This document shows, piece after piece, positions 1-7,642 of a DNA stretch of 64,000 nucleotides. The translations under genes and the position numbers were made by a program. Origin of the DNA: Lachnospiraceae bacterium. GTDB lineage: Bacteria > Bacillota > Clostridia > Lachnospirales > Lachnospiraceae. Every line of letters begins with the position of its first letter. The first letter of the stretch is position 1. The stretch is from contig JAFSBX010000132.1 of assembly GCA_017437065.1 (NCBI GenBank), positions 1 to 64,000 of the forward strand, given 5' to 3'. The notes under the pieces were generated by a model, which did no database searches, was not told the DNA's origin, and saw only the letters and a list, made by a program, of their open reading frames with translations.

Positions 1-70
1 ACGAAAGATGAAAGAAATTCAAAAAATTAGCAAAGGGAGATAAATTACTACATTGTAAAACGAAACCCAA

Positions 71-109
71 AATCGCTACAGACCTTGAATTTAAAGGCTT
101 GTAGCGATT
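71..109. terminator. Inverted repeat, probable bidirectional terminator
   Basis: The arms AATCGCTACA and TGTAGCGATT are perfectly complementary and extend inward through CCTT/AAGG around a GAATTT loop. On the plus strand it is followed by ATTTTGTC and on the minus strand by TTGGGTTTC. It may end a gene lying left of the window. Confidence 0.45.
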
Positions 110-261
110 ATTTTGTCTATCAAACTGTTAAAGACGGGATTTTACCTTATCGCAGTGAAAATCACAGTAATTCTTAATGATTTAGTGCGAATTATTTTTA
201 CCTTTCAAAACTGAACAAAGCAGAGGTTCGACAAACCAAAAGATTTCTTTTTAATATCACA

Positions 262-303
262 AAAGAAAAACCCCTTTCCTGCATATCTCTATACAAGAAA
301 GAG
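262..303 (-). terminator. Rho-independent terminator of the subtilase gene
   Basis: On the minus strand a 10-bp stem (CTCTTTCTTG paired with CAGGAAAGGG, two G-U pairs) closes a 12-base loop. It is followed by GTTTTTCTTTT. It lies 14 bases past the stop codon of the subtilase gene. Confidence 0.75.
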
Positions 304-316
304 ATTCTTCAATTTA

Positions 317-3300
317 TTATTTTACTTCAACTCTATAAGTTTTTTTGACATTACTTCCATCCATCGATTTTATCGTAATAGTTGTCTTTCCTTCAGCTTT
401 TGCATAAAGTGTGATATAGCCTGGGATCTGATATCCCTCACTATCTTTTGCCCATTCTGCCCAAAGAATATCAGAATTACCAACCTCAATTGCTACATCC
501 GGACATATTCTACCATAATTTTCATCAGCATAATAAGATAAACCATCATAAAGTACTGGTACAAAAGCTTCCTCTTTAAGTGCAAATGTAGTAGTATATT
601 TAATATACTTAGTATCTTCCCAGAATCCGGCTAAATTCAATTTCTTATATGCTTCTGTAACATATACAATATAACCTATTCTTAAATTACTTCCGTCCTG
701 TGCCTTTGCCGTAATTTTAACCGCTCCTGCCGAAACACCTTTAACATTTCCTTGTTGATCTACCGTTGCAATATCTTTATTCGCTGACTCCCACTTAATT
801 TTTTTGGATGCAATCGAACCATAATCCTCACCCAATGTTGCTGTTAACTTTATTTTTTTGCCACATGCAACATAACCATCATTACCACCTTGTGGTGCAA
901 TAGTAATACTGGATATCGGATTTGCAACCTTTACTGTACAAGTTGCTTTCTTTCCACTTCCATCTGTTGCAACACATGTAATCTTGACTGTTCCGGCTGC
1001 CTTTCCGGTTGCCTTAACAACTGCTGTTGTTCCATTCTGTTCTACAGTTGCAATACCCGGATTACTGCTGATAAATTCTACCTCTTTAGATGTAGTATCC
1101 TTTTTACCAACTTTTGCCTTTACTGTAGCTTTAAGAGTCACAGATGTCTTCACATTATAATCACCACTCACACGGAAAATTGTGGCATTCTTAGAATCAA
1201 GCTCAATCTTATTAATAACATTATCCGAAATAGTAATTTTCTTTTCAGCACTTACCACTACCTCTTTACCATCCATAATCGTAGCAGTAATTGTGTATGA
1301 TCCTGGTGTAGCATTTTTAGCTGCTTTTACCGTACCATTTTTAATTGTAACACCTTTGCCTTTTTCTTTGATGTCCCATACTACTTTTTTACTTACAGCA
1401 TTTGTCGGTAAAACAGTTGCTGTCATCTTTGCTGACTTACCAAGAGCAATCTGGTCTGTTCCTGTTATTTTCAATTCCGTTGCTAACTGTTTTACATTTA
1501 ATGTAATAACTGCTTTTTTAGCACTTCCATCATTCGCAGTCGCAGTAATTTTAACTGTTCCAGCAGCTTTAACCGTTACAATTCCATCTTTGACATCAGC
1601 TACTTTATTGTTGCTTGTACTCCACTTAACATCACTGGCACTTCCATCTTTTCCATCTTTCAAAGTAACCTTTAAGTAAGTTTTCAAAAGGTTATATGTT
1701 GTTGTTCCTTTTCCTAATTTAACTGTATCTGATGTAACTTTCTTACTACCATTTTTAAACTCTACTTTCGAGACTCTCGTAGTATCTTTAAATGTAATTT
1801 CAAATTCTGCTGTTTCCTTACCATTATCCTTTGCTGTTGCTTTAATTTTATAAGTTTTTCCGTCAACCGCTTTTGCTGTAGCTGTTACTTTTCCCTTTTG
1901 AGTTACATTTAATTCAGGTGATAAGGATTCCCATGTTACATTCTTCTTTTCTGCATAACTCGGTGTTACCGTTGCCTTTAATGTAACACTTTTCCCCTTA
2001 ATAATTACATTTTCACCAGTAATCTGAATATCACTAACTAAAGGTTTAAAATTATAAGTTGCTGTTACTACTTTACTTGTTTTACCACAAGCATTTACAG
2101 CAATTGCTTTAACTGTAACTTTTGCTTTACCACCTACACTAAATGCTCCTGTATATTCATATGCGTTTGCACTAGGTAAACCATTTTTAAAAGTAGGTGT
2201 TTTTCCATCAATAGAATAGTAAATTTTATCTGCTGCTGATTTTGTCTGAATAGTGACTTTTAAACTCTCTGCTTTTACAGTCTGTGATTTGGTTACAAAT
2301 ACAGGTGCCTGCGGTGCTTTTACCATCGTTGAAAGCTTAAACACTTTTGTAAGAGAAACAATACCTGCTGCTCCACCGTTTCCTGCAATCTTACCACTAT
2401 TCATTTTCTTAATCAATGCATCTACTTTGTCTTTTCCTGTCTTTTTCTGTATAGATGCGTCAGCTGCCAAAATCACTGCTGCTGTACCACTGACAACAGG
2501 TGTTGCCTGTGATGTACCACTCATTACTGTGTAGTCTCCATTATTTGCTGTAGAATAAAGCATATATCCCGGTGCACTGAATTTTACCCATGAACCGTAA
2601 TTTGAAAAATATGCTCGTCCACCATTTTCCTGTACAGCACCAACACAAATTGCTCCCTCATAGCCTGCCGGATATGCTTTTATCTTACTTCCATCATTAC
2701 CTGCTGCAACAAAAACAGCAATACCCGCATTGTAGAGTTCTGACATAACCGTTGCTTCATTATTACTGTAAAGAGCACCACCAAGACTCATGTTAACAAT
2801 ATCTACTTTTTGATTAATAGACCAATCTTTTCCTGGTACACAGGATCTCATTCCTCGCAAAACTGAAGACGAACTACCAGTTCCAGTTGAACCACCAGCA
2901 TTACTCAATACCTTCATATTTATAATATTAGCATCAGGAGCAATACCTGCACCGCCAATACCATTACCTTTTTTTGCAGCCGCAAGACCTGCAACATGCG
3001 TTCCGTGTCCATTTCCATCGCTAGAATCGCTGTCCGTAGTGAAATTATAATTTGCAATTACATTCAAATCCTTATGTGCATAAACACCAGTATCCAAAAT
3101 AGCAATGTTAACACCTTTTCCTGTAAATCCTGCATTCCATGCATAAACAGATCCTAACATCTGATGTTGCCACTGATACCGACCATTACCAGCATTTAAA
3201 AGTGGATCATTATAATTGCTCGCAGCCACTGTATACGCATCACTATCTGCCACATCTTCATCCATTACTTCTACACCTGTAGTTCTTTTTTCCGTAACAG

Positions 3301-4126
3301 AACTGGTTGTGTATATATAGTTTGGCCAAGCCGGAGGGATAACTGTTTTTTCTCCGCTAGCTGTTGTAACCTCTGACTCTACCGCTGCATTCAACGCCTG
3401 CATTACGCTAACATCTTCTGATAACTTAATAACACCAACACCGTAAGCAAAGCTACTCAGTGTACCACCATATGCTTTGGCTATCATTTCTGCTTCTTCC
3501 TGTGTTTCTGCAAGAAATACCAATTCACCAGCAGTATAATCTTTACCTTCTCTCAAATCCTTAATTTCCGAAAGATAATTTGATAATTGCTTTCTGCTTT
3601 CTAACTGTTCTTTACTTAAAGAATAGTTCTCTAATCCCGGAAATTCTGAATTGTCATCAACTTCTGTTTCCGTCTCCACTTCTGTCTCTGTTTCAACTTC
3701 CGTTTCCGTCTCTACTTCTGTTTCTGTTTCAACTTCCGTTTCCGTCTCTACTTCTGTTTCTGCTCCAACTTCCGTTTCCATCTCTACTTCTGTTTCTGTC
3801 TCAACTTCTGTTTCCGTCTCCACTTCTGCCTCTGTTTCAACTTCCGTTTCCGTCTCTACTTCTGTTTCTGCTCCAACTTCCGTTTCCGTCTCTACTTCTG
3901 TTTCTGTTTCAACTTCCGTTTCTACCTTTACTTCTGTCTCTGTTTCAACTTCCGCTTCTGTCTCCACTACAGTTGTATTTTCTATTTCATTTTCCGTACT
4001 TTCTTCCATGATAATAGTTGTTCTATCAACTGTTGCATTTCCTGCTGCTAACGCTTCCCCTGCAGTTGTAAAAGTCATTACACCAGCAAGAAATAAAGCA
4101 AGTGCACTTTTCCAAAATCTCCTCAT
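317..4126 (-). CDS. Secreted subtilisin-like (S8) serine protease with acidic repeats and Ig-like domains
   Basis: A 1269-residue exported protease. Residues 1-27 form a Sec signal peptide. Residues about 57-156 are a low-complexity tract built on E-V-E-T-E-T. About 195-255 looks like an I9-type propeptide. The S8 domain spans roughly 310-600, with catalytic Asp345 (AILDTG), His374 (GHGTHVAG), oxyanion Asn477 (AAGND) and Ser539 (SGTSQATP). About 604-695 resembles a chitobiase C-terminal-type Ig fold (YYSIDGKTPTF). Several BIG2-like Ig repeats fill the rest. No LPXTG signal is present, so any surface retention must use the Ig or acidic parts. The start is supported by AGGGA six bases upstream of ATG. 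The family assignment is firm; the substrate is unknown. The next gene upstream encodes a protein that resembles its propeptide. Confidence 0.95.
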   Translation of the reverse strand: MRRFWKSALALFLAGVMTFTTAGEALAAGNATVDRTTIIMEESTENEIENTTVVETEAEVETETEVKVETEVETETEVETETEVGAETEVETETEVETEAEVETETEVETETEVEMETEVGAETEVETETEVETETEVETETEVETETEVETETEVDDNSEFPGLENYSLSKEQLESRKQLSNYLSEIKDLREGKDYTAGELVFLAETQEEAEMIAKAYGGTLSSFAYGVGVIKLSEDVSVMQALNAAVESEVTTASGEKTVIPPAWPNYIYTTSSVTEKRTTGVEVMDEDVADSDAYTVAASNYNDPLLNAGNGRYQWQHQMLGSVYAWNAGFTGKGVNIAILDTGVYAHKDLNVIANYNFTTDSDSSDGNGHGTHVAGLAAAKKGNGIGGAGIAPDANIINMKVLSNAGGSTGTGSSSSVLRGMRSCVPGKDWSINQKVDIVNMSLGGALYSNNEATVMSELYNAGIAVFVAAGNDGSKIKAYPAGYEGAICVGAVQENGGRAYFSNYGSWVKFSAPGYMLYSTANNGDYTVMSGTSQATPVVSGTAAVILAADASIQKKTGKDKVDALIKKMNSGKIAGNGGAAGIVSLTKVFKLSTMVKAPQAPVFVTKSQTVKAESLKVTIQTKSAADKIYYSIDGKTPTFKNGLPSANAYEYTGAFSVGGKAKVTVKAIAVNACGKTSKVVTATYNFKPLVSDIQITGENVIIKGKSVTLKATVTPSYAEKKNVTWESLSPELNVTQKGKVTATAKAVDGKTYKIKATAKDNGKETAEFEITFKDTTRVSKVEFKNGSKKVTSDTVKLGKGTTTYNLLKTYLKVTLKDGKDGSASDVKWSTSNNKVADVKDGIVTVKAAGTVKITATANDGSAKKAVITLNVKQLATELKITGTDQIALGKSAKMTATVLPTNAVSKKVVWDIKEKGKGVTIKNGTVKAAKNATPGSYTITATIMDGKEVVVSAEKKITISDNVINKIELDSKNATIFRVSGDYNVKTSVTLKATVKAKVGKKDTTSKEVEFISSNPGIATVEQNGTTAVVKATGKAAGTVKITCVATDGSGKKATCTVKVANPISSITIAPQGGNDGYVACGKKIKLTATLGEDYGSIASKKIKWESANKDIATVDQQGNVKGVSAGAVKITAKAQDGSNLRIGYIVYVTEAYKKLNLAGFWEDTKYIKYTTTFALKEEAFVPVLYDGLSYYADENYGRICPDVAIEVGNSDILWAEWAKDSEGYQIPGYITLYAKAEGKTTITIKSMDGSNVKKTYRVEVK
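3655..3955 (-). repeat. In-frame tandem repeat encoding E-V-E-T-E-T
   Basis: Short 18-bp-like units alternating GAAGTT/GAAACA/GAGACG codons encode about 100 residues of acidic linker inside the subtilase gene. Units differ mostly at third positions, with a few variants (GAETEV, EMETEV, KVETEV). The length is likely to vary between strains by slippage or recombination. Confidence 0.85.
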
Positions 4127-4147
4127 ATTTTCCCTACTTTCTTAAAA

Positions 4148-4507
4148 TCAATATACTTTCCGTTTTGAATTTGTTGATAATTCTGATAGCCCCTTTGTCT
4201 TTCCGATCTCAGTAATCTCTTCGTAGGACTTATCTGTTGTGAATACAGCTATACCACAATCAAAGCTTTTTAACTCAATTCCATAATCCTCAGCCATCTT
4301 CATTGCTTCCTCTTCTGTATCCGCCAACCCAACTAATTCCAAAGGTCTTCCATCCTCTTGAATCAGCATTTCATTAAAAGAAACTGTTTCTACTTCAACA
4401 GGCATAGCTTTCTCTTCCTTTGGACGCAGTAAAAATGTTGCTGTTACTCCAATCGCAACAACAACCACTGCTCCTGCAACTATAAACGTCATTTTCTTTT
4501 TCTCCAC
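4148..4507 (-). CDS. Small membrane-anchored protein resembling an I9-type protease propeptide
   Basis: The chosen start is a GTG at 4507, preceded by AAGGGG eight bases upstream. The open frame extends further upstream but without a better ribosome site. The protein is 119 residues: a short basic N-terminus (EKKK), one membrane segment at about 7-26, then a small extracytoplasmic domain. Its core (LVGLADTEEEAMKMAEDYG) aligns with the propeptide region of the neighbouring subtilase (LVFLAETQEEAEMIAKAYG), and the following SF-G-V pattern is also shared. There is no protease domain. Related stand-alone I9 modules in other organisms act as protease inhibitors or folding helpers; that role is inferred here from similarity and adjacency. 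It lies 21 bp upstream of the subtilase gene on the same strand, so the two are probably co-transcribed. Confidence 0.75.
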   Translation of the reverse strand: MEKKKMTFIVAGAVVVVAIGVTATFLLRPKEEKAMPVEVETVSFNEMLIQEDGRPLELVGLADTEEEAMKMAEDYGIELKSFDCGIAVFTTDKSYEEITEIGKTKGLSELSTNSKRKVY

Positions 4508-4637
4508 TCTGTCGGCCCCTTTTCCTTTCCACATACACAATATCAGAAAGTTACTTCCAACACAGCTGTTCTTCGCCACGTTTTCTCACTGACTTTACTT
4601 CTTTAAACAAATTAATTCCACTGTATTCATACGCAAT

Positions 4638-4664
4638 AAGGACAATCCACCTGGGACTGTCCTT
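4638..4664 (-). terminator. Probable terminator after rplL
   Basis: A hairpin with AAGGACA/TGTCCTT arms plus an inner TCC/GGA pair lies 19 bases past the rplL stop. The following T-run is weak, so efficiency is uncertain. It separates the ribosomal operon from the propeptide-like gene. Confidence 0.5.
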
Positions 4665-4682
4665 CTGTTTAATCACACTTAA

Positions 4683-5060
4683 TTATTTAAGAGTAATCTT
4701 AGCGCCTTCTGCTTCTAAGCTAGCTTTCATAGCTTCTGCTTCTTCTTTAGAAGCGCCTTCTTTGATTGTCTTAGGAGCGGAATCTACTAAGTCTTTAGCT
4801 TCTTTTAAGCCTAAGCCTGTAGCTTCACGAACAACTTTGATAACTTTAACTTTGTTTGGTCCAACTTCTGTTAATTCAACGTCGAACTCTGTTTTTTCTT
4901 CAGCTGCTGCTGCATCACCAGCACCTGCTGCTGCAACTACAACACCTGCTGCTGCAGATACACCGAATTCTTCTTCGCATGCTTTTACTAAATCATTTAA
5001 TTCTAATACTGTTAACTCTTTGATAGCATCAATAAATTCCTGAGTAGATAATTTTGCCAT
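4683..5060 (-). CDS. rplL: 50S ribosomal protein L7/L12
   Basis: This is the 125-residue acidic stalk protein of the large ribosomal subunit, which recruits translation GTPases. The N-terminal dimerization helix region ([20 protein letters not shown]) leads into an Ala/Gly-rich hinge at about 37-55. The C-terminal domain carries the conserved factor-binding stretch ([20 protein letters not shown]). Length and sequence are typical. It follows rplJ on the minus strand after a 140-bp gap that is unusually long for this pair and contains a two-hairpin structured repeat. Confidence 0.98.
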   Translation of the reverse strand: MAKLSTQEFIDAIKELTVLELNDLVKACEEEFGVSAAAGVVVAAAGAGDAAAAEEKTEFDVELTEVGPNKVKVIKVVREATGLGLKEAKDLVDSAPKTIKEGASKEEAEAMKASLEAEGAKITLK

Positions 5061-5111
5061 TATAATTTACCTCCGATTAATATTTGTTTTCTTAACGTTA
5101 CTGTTGTTGTC

Positions 5112-5201
5112 GGAAAAATGGCTCTCCGAGACATTTTTCCACACGAAGCTTTAGTATTTCTTATGTCGCGTCCTTTGCGACATTAGAAATTCTCTTCGTG
5201 T
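5112..5201 (-). repeat. Two-hairpin structured repeat, copy A (rplJ-rplL gap)
   Basis: On the minus strand the first hairpin pairs CACGAAG with CTTCGTG, GAATTTCT with AGAAATAC-like bases, and ATGTCGC with GCGACAT around the loop AAAGGAC. A second hairpin (GGAAAAATG/CATTTTTCC) follows directly. The same architecture, with compensating changes in the stems, recurs at 46820-46903. The element starts at the rplJ stop codon. Confidence 0.8.
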
Positions 5202-5764
5202 TATTCTGCTGCAGGTGCTTCTTCAACTGCAACTTCTTCTGCCGGTGCTGCTTCAGCTACTGGTGCTTCACATGCAGATGCACCACCTTTTTCTGCTAAC
5301 TGGTTCATGACACGAGCAAAGTTTGTGATAGGAGACTGAATGCTTCCAAGGAATTTGGAAAGTAATTCTTCTCTTGAAGGGATACTTGCAATATTTGCAA
5401 TACCTTTTGCATCATATGCAATACCTTCTACCACACCGCCTTTGATTTCAAGCTTATCTGCTGTTTTAGCGAATTTAGCCAATACTCTTGCAGGTGCTGT
5501 AGCATCTGTAGTAGAAATAGCAATTGCGCTAGGTCCTTCTAAGTAAGGAGCAAGAGCTTCGAAATCAGTACCTTTGAACGCGAAGTTCATCATGGTGTTT
5601 TTGTAAACCTTGTAAGTGATTCCTTCTGCACGAAGCTGCTTACGAAGTTCTGTATCCTGTTCTACTGTAAGTCCACGGTAGTCAACAAGAACAACAGACT
5701 GAGCATCTTTGATGTATTCAGAAATCTCTGCTACGATAGGCTGTTTTAATTCAACTTTTGCCAT
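5201..5764 (-). CDS. rplJ: 50S ribosomal protein L10
   Basis: This is the 187-residue stalk base protein, which anchors L7/L12 dimers to 23S rRNA and regulates its own operon. The N-terminus (MAKVELKQPIVAEISEYIKDAQSV) and the VDYRGLTVEQ motif are typical of Firmicutes L10. The C-terminus is an Ala/Glu-rich tail (APAEEVAVEEAPAAE), slightly longer than the usual 165-175 residues. The start follows AGGAGGT. Upstream lies the L10 leader attenuator, downstream rplL. Confidence 0.98.
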   Translation of the reverse strand: MAKVELKQPIVAEISEYIKDAQSVVLVDYRGLTVEQDTELRKQLRAEGITYKVYKNTMMNFAFKGTDFEALAPYLEGPSAIAISTTDATAPARVLAKFAKTADKLEIKGGVVEGIAYDAKGIANIASIPSREELLSKFLGSIQSPITNFARVMNQLAEKGGASACEAPVAEAAPAEEVAVEEAPAAE

Positions 5765-5835
5765 TTTACGATTACCTCCTTATAGATTTTGTTGCCGAAA
5801 GGAGTTTAACAAACGCTGCGTTGCAGCTTCTTGTA

Positions 5836-5958
5836 TATAAAAAACCTCCCAAAAGACAGGGAGGTATAAAGTCACAATTAAACTCTTCTCCTCGGTAGGC
5901 GATACACTTACGCTCCGGTTTCCCTTCGCACCTACTGTCTTCGGCTGGTCAAAACGAC
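5836..5958 (-). ncRNA. Ribosomal protein L10 leader
   Basis: The minus-strand leader holds the conserved core (GGTGCGAAGGGAAACCGGAG ... CGCCTACCGAGGAGAAG) followed by a terminator hairpin, ACCTCCC/GGGAGGT at 5844-5865, and a T-run. Known members of this family bind L10 or L10-L12 and attenuate rplJL when protein is in excess. The position between promoter and rplJ is canonical. Confidence 0.92.
5844..5865 (-). terminator. L10 leader attenuator hairpin
   Basis: The perfect stem ACCTCCC/GGGAGGT has loop TGTCTTTT and is followed by TTTTTT on the minus strand. This is the terminating half of the leader. Confidence 0.88.
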
Positions 5959-5965
5959 CTTTGTT

Positions 5966-5995
5966 AGAGTAGCATAAGCAGATAACGGTTGTCAA
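5966..5995 (-). promoter_or_regulatory. Promoter of the rplJL operon
   Basis: The minus strand has TTGACA, an 18-base spacer and TACTCT preceded by TGC (extended -10). The predicted transcript starts near 5959 and enters the L10 leader directly. Confidence 0.8.
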
Positions 5996-6110
5996 GAGTT
6001 TTTTATTGCCTTTTTCATGACCTTTGCTCTTTTATTTCCCATTTTTCCGTCTTATTAATTTGTCTTAATAATTTAATAAAAGACTTTACACCTTCTACTG
6101 CTTTTAATGG

Positions 6111-6380
6111 TTATGAAATTTTTTGTTTTAATTCCCGAACATCCGTTTCCAACATTCCAACTTTAATAGCCATCATTTCCACTTCGCTGTTATGTTTTAT
6201 GATTTTCTGTATATTTCTTGATATATCAAGATATCCTTCGGCTATTCGTTGAATATTTACACAAATTTCATTCTCAAGAATTATTTTAATGTCTTTAATA
6301 TCCCTTTCCATAGTTTCAAATTTCGTATCCTGTTTTTCAAGATTTGAAAGAATCAAATCCAATTTTTCATCATTCATCAT
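6111..6380 (-). CDS. Small coiled-coil protein of unknown function
   Basis: About 89 residues, charged and strongly helical. Heptad-like spacing at about 5-40 (LDLILSNLEKQDTKFETMER) and near the end (VGMLETDVRELKQKIS) suggests a coiled-coil dimer. The middle (ENEICVNIQRIAEGYLDISR) matches a pattern I recognise as common in small Firmicutes hypothetical proteins of this type. The ATG at 6380 was preferred over the GTG nine bases earlier because AAGGGG would be too close to the latter. It has no membrane segment or cysteine cluster. The role is unknown. Confidence 0.8.
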   Translation of the reverse strand: MMNDEKLDLILSNLEKQDTKFETMERDIKDIKIILENEICVNIQRIAEGYLDISRNIQKIIKHNSEVEMMAIKVGMLETDVRELKQKIS

Positions 6381-6389
6381 GTTAACCAC

Positions 6390-6721
6390 ACCCCTTTGAT
6401 TTTATAGTATCTTAAGCAATACAGAAGCGCAAAGCCTTTTATTAAGTTCTCAAGGTACTGTTTCATCCAATTCAAAAAAAGTTGAATATTCAATAAGCAA
6501 AGAGTTCGCCTGACAACCGCTTCCATACGGTCTTAGAAATACTTAGATTAAATCATAGAATCTTTATGAATTCGTTGCTTTTCATTATAGTAGCACATTC
6601 GTTATTTTCACGCAATAAGAATTCTGCTATAATAAAAACATTTCAAAATTGCTGTTACCGCTCAGTGAACCAATATCATTTAGAAGTAACATTACTTTTC
6701 CACAACAAAAGGAGTTATAAC
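6390..6721 (+). promoter_or_regulatory. Intergenic region with extended -10 promoter (6605-6633) for the radical SAM operon
   Basis: This 332-base gap between divergent genes contains one clear promoter on the plus strand: TTTTCA at 6605-6610, a 17-base spacer and TATAAT at 6628-6633 with an upstream TGC. AAAGGAG precedes the ATG at 6722. An open frame runs upstream of that ATG but lacks a ribosome site and overlaps the promoter, so it was not used. Nothing else was seen here. Confidence 0.65.
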
Positions 6722-7603
6722 ATGAGTACACAGGAAAAAAAGAGTACTATTGAATCCGTCCGTACTGCTGAAGGATTTCTGCCGGAATATTCAGATTTTT
6801 ATTTTGAAAGAAAAAAACAGCCTTCTTTCTTTAAATATATATTAAGTTATCTGTTTATCATTTTTCTAATTTGCTTAATAGACATTGATTATAATAATAA
6901 GAAATCCCCCGGATTTTTAACAATTATCGGCATCGCTGTTCTTCTATATCAACTATTTATTAAAAAACACATTATCGACCACAAGAAACTGTATGGTGCA
7001 AAATTGGAATACCATGGCATTGTCAAAGTATCGGCTTATGGTGAACAACCTCCTGTTTCTTATCAGGAAATAGAACAGGCTGTTGCAGCCGGAGATTTCC
7101 GTTATGAAGACACAGGACTTAGAATCGGAAGCGGAACACAAAAACTGCTTTTTCATTACGAAATCGGAGATTCCATAGCCCAAAAACACGTGGAAGAATG
7201 CTATGCATTATTACAAAAGCATCTTAATATTAAACTTCCACCTTTTGAGAAGAAAGGACTGGATTTACTGGACCGCAAATATTTTTATGAAAAAAAATGT
7301 AAAACTCATACTATTTCCCTGATTTGTGCATTGATTATCTTTTTTATTTATTATAGTGCAAGTGTTCGTCACATAAGTAATATGTATTTTCTTGCATCTT
7401 TATTTTGCCCTTGGGAATGTTTTTCACTATATTGTCTTAGCAAAAACGGAAAACTGGCTGTAAGAAATCGTATGCTTTTGCAAAAAGCTTTTCAGGATTA
7501 CCCTCAGGTCAGATTCGGATGGCAATATGCCGGATATGCACATTTCCTGATTACTGCATTGCTATTAATATTGGGCAATTATTTTATTATTTCCTTTTTT
7601 TAA
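6722..7603 (+). CDS. Membrane protein of unknown function, first gene of the radical SAM operon
   Basis: 293 residues. Two membrane segments lie near 36-55 and 63-85. A soluble cytoplasmic-looking domain at about 90-190 (KLEYHGIVKVSAYGEQPPVSYQEIE...) alternates strands and ends in an amphipathic helix. Two more membrane segments lie at about 206-245, and a final one at 273-292. The layout resembles YcxB-type membrane proteins, but the match is loose. A consensus AAAGGAG stands six bases upstream of the ATG. It is 39 bp upstream of the radical SAM gene and shares its promoter. It may anchor, export or sense the modified downstream product; this is inference from position only. Confidence 0.75.
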   Translation: MSTQEKKSTIESVRTAEGFLPEYSDFYFERKKQPSFFKYILSYLFIIFLICLIDIDYNNKKSPGFLTIIGIAVLLYQLFIKKHIIDHKKLYGAKLEYHGIVKVSAYGEQPPVSYQEIEQAVAAGDFRYEDTGLRIGSGTQKLLFHYEIGDSIAQKHVEECYALLQKHLNIKLPPFEKKGLDLLDRKYFYEKKCKTHTISLICALIIFFIYYSASVRHISNMYFLASLFCPWECFSLYCLSKNGKLAVRNRMLLQKAFQDYPQVRFGWQYAGYAHFLITALLLILGNYFIISFF

Positions 7604-7642
7604 GAATATTCGCGACTATTCCATACTATACAGGAGGCTTCA

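Larger units (their letters stand above)
1..316. other. Intergenic region with no gene
   Basis: No credible coding sequence is visible. The stretch is AT-rich and holds two hairpins annotated separately: an inverted repeat at 71-109 and the terminator of the subtilase gene at 262-303. The left edge may carry the tail of an upstream element, but nothing identifiable remains. Confidence 0.6.

Noticed and set aside
890-1300. Plus-strand Cys-rich open frame
   Set aside because: Antisense to the Ig-like region of the subtilase; the cysteines arise from reversed Ala/Thr-rich codons.
3651-4145. Plus-strand open frame of S-V-S-T-S-V repeats
   Set aside because: Antisense shadow of the E-V-E-T-E-T repeat; no ribosome site, and the minus-strand subtilase is clearly the coding strand.
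5989-6252. Plus-strand open frame over the coiled-coil gene
   Set aside because: Antisense to 6111-6380 and to the rplJL promoter region; no ribosome site.
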